The translations under genes and the position numbers were made by a program. From assembly GCA_026991065.1 (NCBI GenBank), contig JALXCG010000260.1:1-6897 (forward strand): a stretch of DNA of 6,897 nucleotides, read 5' to 3'. The notes beneath the pieces were generated by a model, which did no database searches, had not been told where the DNA came from, and was given only the letters and a program-made list of their open reading frames with translations. Shown here piece after piece: positions 5,401-6,897 of the stretch (position 1 is the first letter of the stretch; each line of letters begins with the position of its first letter). The DNA is from JALXCG01 sp026991065 [NCBI: Gemmatimonadota bacterium]. GTDB taxonomy: Bacteria > GCA-2686955.

Positions 5401-6897
5401 TCTACGTCGCCGGCGCCGGCGCCACCATCCGCAACAACACCATCACCGCCGCCACCGGTCGCGGTCTCTACATGGGCAATGGCGTTGCGCCCATGGCTGC
5501 TTTCAGCGGCAACACTTTCGCCGGCGACTACGACTTTCCGGCGCGGTTGCACGCCGAAAATGTTCGAGACCTCAGCGCCAACACCTTTAGCTCCTGGTCC
5601 AATGCCCTGGGCTACGAAGTTCTTGGTGGTTCCCTGGAAACCAATGCCACCTGGCCCGATCCGGGGATTCCCTATGTTCTCCGCTACAGCAACCTGACCG
5701 TCCCCGATGGGATCTCCCTGACTCTCGACCCGGGGGTGATCTTCAAATTCGATACACGTAGCTATTTCTACGTCTACGGCCAGCTTCTGTCCGAAGGAAC
5801 CACGGACAACCACATCACCTTCAGTGCCTTCCGTGATGACAGCGCCGGCGGCGATACCAACAACAACGGCAGCGGCAATTCGCCTGCGCCGGGCGACTGG
5901 TACAGCATCTACTTCTACGATGCGGAGAACAGTCATCTGCTCTATACCGACCTGCGCTACGGTGGTTACTCTGCGTACGGCATGGTGCGCGTCTATCAGA
6001 CTGTCAACCAACCCAGCCCGGTTCGCATCGAACATTGCAACTTCACCAACAGCTCCACCAACGCCATCTATCTCTCGGGAAGCGGCCCGGCCTTAAGCCC
6101 CACAATTGCCTACAATACGATCAGCGATTGCGGCACCGGCCACTGGGCGATCGACAACGCCTCCGCCAGTGTTACGTCGAACATCAGCCACAACACCATC
6201 GACGCCAACTACGGCATCTACTCGGCGGCTGCCGGTCCCATCACCGACAACACGATCACCGGTGTTGCCCAGAAAGGGATCCAGGCCAACGCGGCCAATC
6301 TCGTGGTCCGCAACAACTCCGTGTCCGGCACGCCGGTCTACGGGATCTATGTCAACGCCGCGGCGGATACAATCGAATCCAACGCGATCAGCGGGGCAAC
6401 GACCGGCGCCATCTATATCGCCGGCGCCGACGCCACAATCCGCAACAACACCATCACCAGCGCCACCGGCCGGGGGCTCTACATGGCCAATGGAGTCGCG
6501 CCCATGGCCGCGTTCAGCGGCAACACCTTCGCCGGCGACTACGACTTCCCCGCCCGGGTCCATGCCGAGAACGTCCGCGACATCAGCGGCAACACCTTCA
6601 CCTCCTGGCAAAACGCCCTCGGCTACGAGGTCCTCGGTGGATCGCTGGAGACCAGCGCGACCTGGCCCAATTTCGGCATTCCCTATGTTCTTCGCTATTC
6701 GAACGTCACGATTCCCGACGGCGTTTCTCTCACACTGAGCCCAGGCCTGGTGTTCAAGTTCGATACCCGCAGCTATCTCTATGTTTACGGGCAACTGCTA
6801 TCCGAGGGGACCACAGACGACCACATTGTCTTCACGGCCTTCCGTGACGACAGCGCCGGCGGCGATACCAACAACGATGGCACGGCCACCTCGCCGG
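2439..6897 (+). CDS. Large exported right-handed parallel beta-helix repeat protein (partial)
   Basis: The frame runs without a stop from ATG 2439 to the right edge: at least 1486 residues, C-terminus missing. Residues 1-29 are a Sec signal peptide (Arg3 and Arg12, hydrophobic 13-23, cleavage after GQA). The mature chain is five tandem modules starting at residues 33, 390, 725, 1062 and 1399. Each module opens with a segment like LGGSLETNATW, LTLxPGVVFKFDTRSY, then DDTAGGDTNGDG, GDWY and RYGGYSAYG, and continues with short PbH1-type rungs of about 19-26 residues (ISHNTI, ITDNTI, VRNNSV, VESNTI, each followed by YGIY or AIY). These are marks of right-handed beta-helix proteins found on or outside bacterial cells. 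I see no catalytic motif of a polysaccharide lyase or hydrolase, so adhesion, surface-layer or glycan-binding roles are as likely as enzymatic ones. A C-terminal sorting or anchoring domain may lie beyond the window. It appears to be its own transcription unit. Confidence 0.92.
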   Translation, partial: MHRYFSNIHALRPLAAALIALAMPWQGQALTNHSGTISSDETWSGAGEVHLLTSNVTVASGVTLTIEPGAIIKSQSRYSLVVAGGRLLAQGTGVDPIYFTSYHDDTLGGDTNGDGNASSPNRGDWYRVELQNAEGSRLSNVEMRYGGYSSYGELRLYFSTYTTDPPQVVDCTFSESSTYGIYIDGSSATEPTLSGNAIDNTSSWAIYSSSGSLQTTFFNNSIDQCAHGIYTTGPAVIDSNAVANTSGYAIQSTGANSILRDNTISAGANYGIYASGATTSVTGNSVDAATSYAAYLTGAGTTCSGNTLDGGSSAGIYVGGADMIITNNTVTGTTGPAVSMGNGVGPIATFANNDLSGNGPYPARLHADNIGDIASNDFSGWVNQLAYEVLGGTINSDATWSDLGVPYVLRYSSVSVADATTLTIAPGVVFKFDTRSYFYVYGTLLANGLNSNKIVFTSYRDDTAGGDTNGDGDGSAPAKGDWYHVYFYDAEASRLDYTELRYGGYNSYGIVNIYHSAATTSPVTVQNCSIDHSNSYGIYLQGSGAIQSPIITGNSISDCSSWAIYNSTSNLTAQIDHNTIDANYGIYSASPGPITDNTLTNIVNYGIQTAASNTVVRNNAISGTPAYGIYVSAATDTIDSNSIAGATTAAIYINGAGAVVTDNSVLDASAQAIYMVNGVAPMSAFSGNTFGGDAPFPVRIHVDNVRNLSANSFTSWQGTRGYEILGGSLTTDATWADLGVPYVLRYSSLTIPDGIALTLSPGVVFKFDTRSYVYVYGQLNSAGTSGDHVVITAYRDDTAGGDTNGDGNATTPSPGTWYSVYFSDAENSRLSYTDLRYGGYSAYGMVRVYQTVNQSSPVRIENCGLTFSSTNAIYLSGSGPALSPTIAYNTISDCGTGHWAIDNESASVTAAISHNTISANYGIYSAATGPITDNTITGVGQKGIQASAANLVVRNNSVSGTPVYGIYINAAADTVESNTISGATAGAIYVAGAGATIRNNTITAATGRGLYMGNGVAPMAAFSGNTFAGDYDFPARLHAENVRDLSANTFSSWSNALGYEVLGGSLETNATWPDPGIPYVLRYSNLTVPDGISLTLDPGVIFKFDTRSYFYVYGQLLSEGTTDNHITFSAFRDDSAGGDTNNNGSGNSPAPGDWYSIYFYDAENSHLLYTDLRYGGYSAYGMVRVYQTVNQPSPVRIEHCNFTNSSTNAIYLSGSGPALSPTIAYNTISDCGTGHWAIDNASASVTSNISHNTIDANYGIYSAAAGPITDNTITGVAQKGIQANAANLVVRNNSVSGTPVYGIYVNAAADTIESNAISGATTGAIYIAGADATIRNNTITSATGRGLYMANGVAPMAAFSGNTFAGDYDFPARVHAENVRDISGNTFTSWQNALGYEVLGGSLETSATWPNFGIPYVLRYSNVTIPDGVSLTLSPGLVFKFDTRSYLYVYGQLLSEGTTDDHIVFTAFRDDSAGGDTNNDGTATSP
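2535..3605 (+). repeat. Beta-helix module 1 (357 residues, most divergent)
   Basis: Residues 33-389. It shares the TIxxDxTW opening, LTIEPGAIIK, the DTNGDG loop (Asp110) and RYGGYSSYG with later modules, but it lacks the PYVLRYS run, is about 20 residues longer and has the most substitutions. It probably forms or borders the N-terminal cap. Confidence 0.8.
3606..4610 (+). repeat. Beta-helix module 2 (335 residues)
   Basis: Residues 390-724. Full architecture with LGVPYVLRYSS, FKFDTRSYFYVYG, DTNGDGDG (Asp467) and RYGGYNSYG. It has CSSWAIY where later modules have CGTGHWAID, accounting for the 2-residue length difference. Confidence 0.88.
4611..5621 (+). repeat. Beta-helix module 3 (337 residues)
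   Basis: Residues 725-1061, DTNGDG loop at Asp802. From residue 835 onward (base 4941) it matches module 4 without gaps at an offset of exactly 1011 bases. Confidence 0.9.
5622..6632 (+). repeat. Beta-helix module 4 (337 residues)
   Basis: Residues 1062-1398. Very similar to modules 3 and 5. Its loop at Asp1139 reads DTNNNG, with Asn in place of the usual second Asp. Confidence 0.9.
6633..6897 (+). repeat. Beta-helix module 5 (first 88 residues, cut by window edge)
   Basis: Residues 1399-1486, with FGIPYVLRYSN, FKFDTRSYLYVYG and the loop DTNNDG at Asp1476. The array therefore goes on past the window. Confidence 0.9.

Noticed and set aside
5151-6035. 294-codon open frame on the minus strand inside the beta-helix gene (and similar ones at 6093-6794, 4116-4541, 3672-3983)
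   Set aside because: They lie antisense to the strongly supported beta-helix frame and recur with its repeats; the GC-rich third positions of the real gene suppress antisense stops. Their translations are low-complexity and carry no recognisable motif or ribosome site.

Overview
The window is GC-rich bacterial DNA carrying two long, edge-truncated genes on opposite strands with a short two-gene cluster between them. Both long genes start with good Shine-Dalgarno sites and probably encode exported proteins. Protein styles (LolA-like domain fused to a retropepsin-like protease; giant beta-helix modules with DTNGDG loops) resemble those of environmental Gram-negative lineages such as Acidobacteriota, Myxococcota/Desulfobacterota or Eisenbacteria-type phyla. 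No marker gene is present, so the taxon stays open. I saw no tRNA, rRNA, CRISPR array or insertion sequence.

Layout. 1-1366 (minus): an envelope protein of at least 455 residues, with an N-terminal LolA/outer-membrane-lipoprotein-sorting-like domain followed by a retropepsin-like aspartyl protease domain (DTG at 337-339, GILGGD at 412-417). Its C-terminus lies beyond the left edge. 1367-1576: a divergent intergenic region. 1577-1720 (plus): a tiny membrane-anchored protein, either 28 residues ending at TGA 1661-1663 or, if that UGA is read as selenocysteine, 47 residues ending at 1718-1720. 1739-1945 (plus): a 68-residue FmdB-type zinc-ribbon protein. 1996-2036: a strong rho-independent terminator closing this small unit. 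2037-2438: a noncoding leader, partly AT-rich. 2439-6897 (plus): an exported right-handed parallel beta-helix protein of at least 1486 residues built from tandem modules of about 337 residues, still open at the right edge.

The most notable observation is the small gene. Its in-frame UGA follows the run LPKLGVPT, reading continues 18 codons to a stop just upstream of the fmdB ribosome site, and a hairpin with an AGGTC loop sits 19 bases after the UGA, much like the bacterial SECIS of E. coli fdhF. This suggests an undescribed or little-described small membrane selenoprotein co-transcribed with an FmdB zinc-ribbon protein. It is an inference that needs homolog and genome-context checks.

The second notable observation is the modular amplification in the beta-helix gene. 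Spacing between modules is 357, 335, 337 and 337 residues. Adjacent repeats become nearly identical toward the 3' side (28 differences in 251 residues, no gaps), and each repeat carries an EF-hand-like DTNGDG loop at the same place. There is no evidence that the three transcription units act in one pathway; they share only a probable envelope or exported location (the FmdB protein is probably cytoplasmic).
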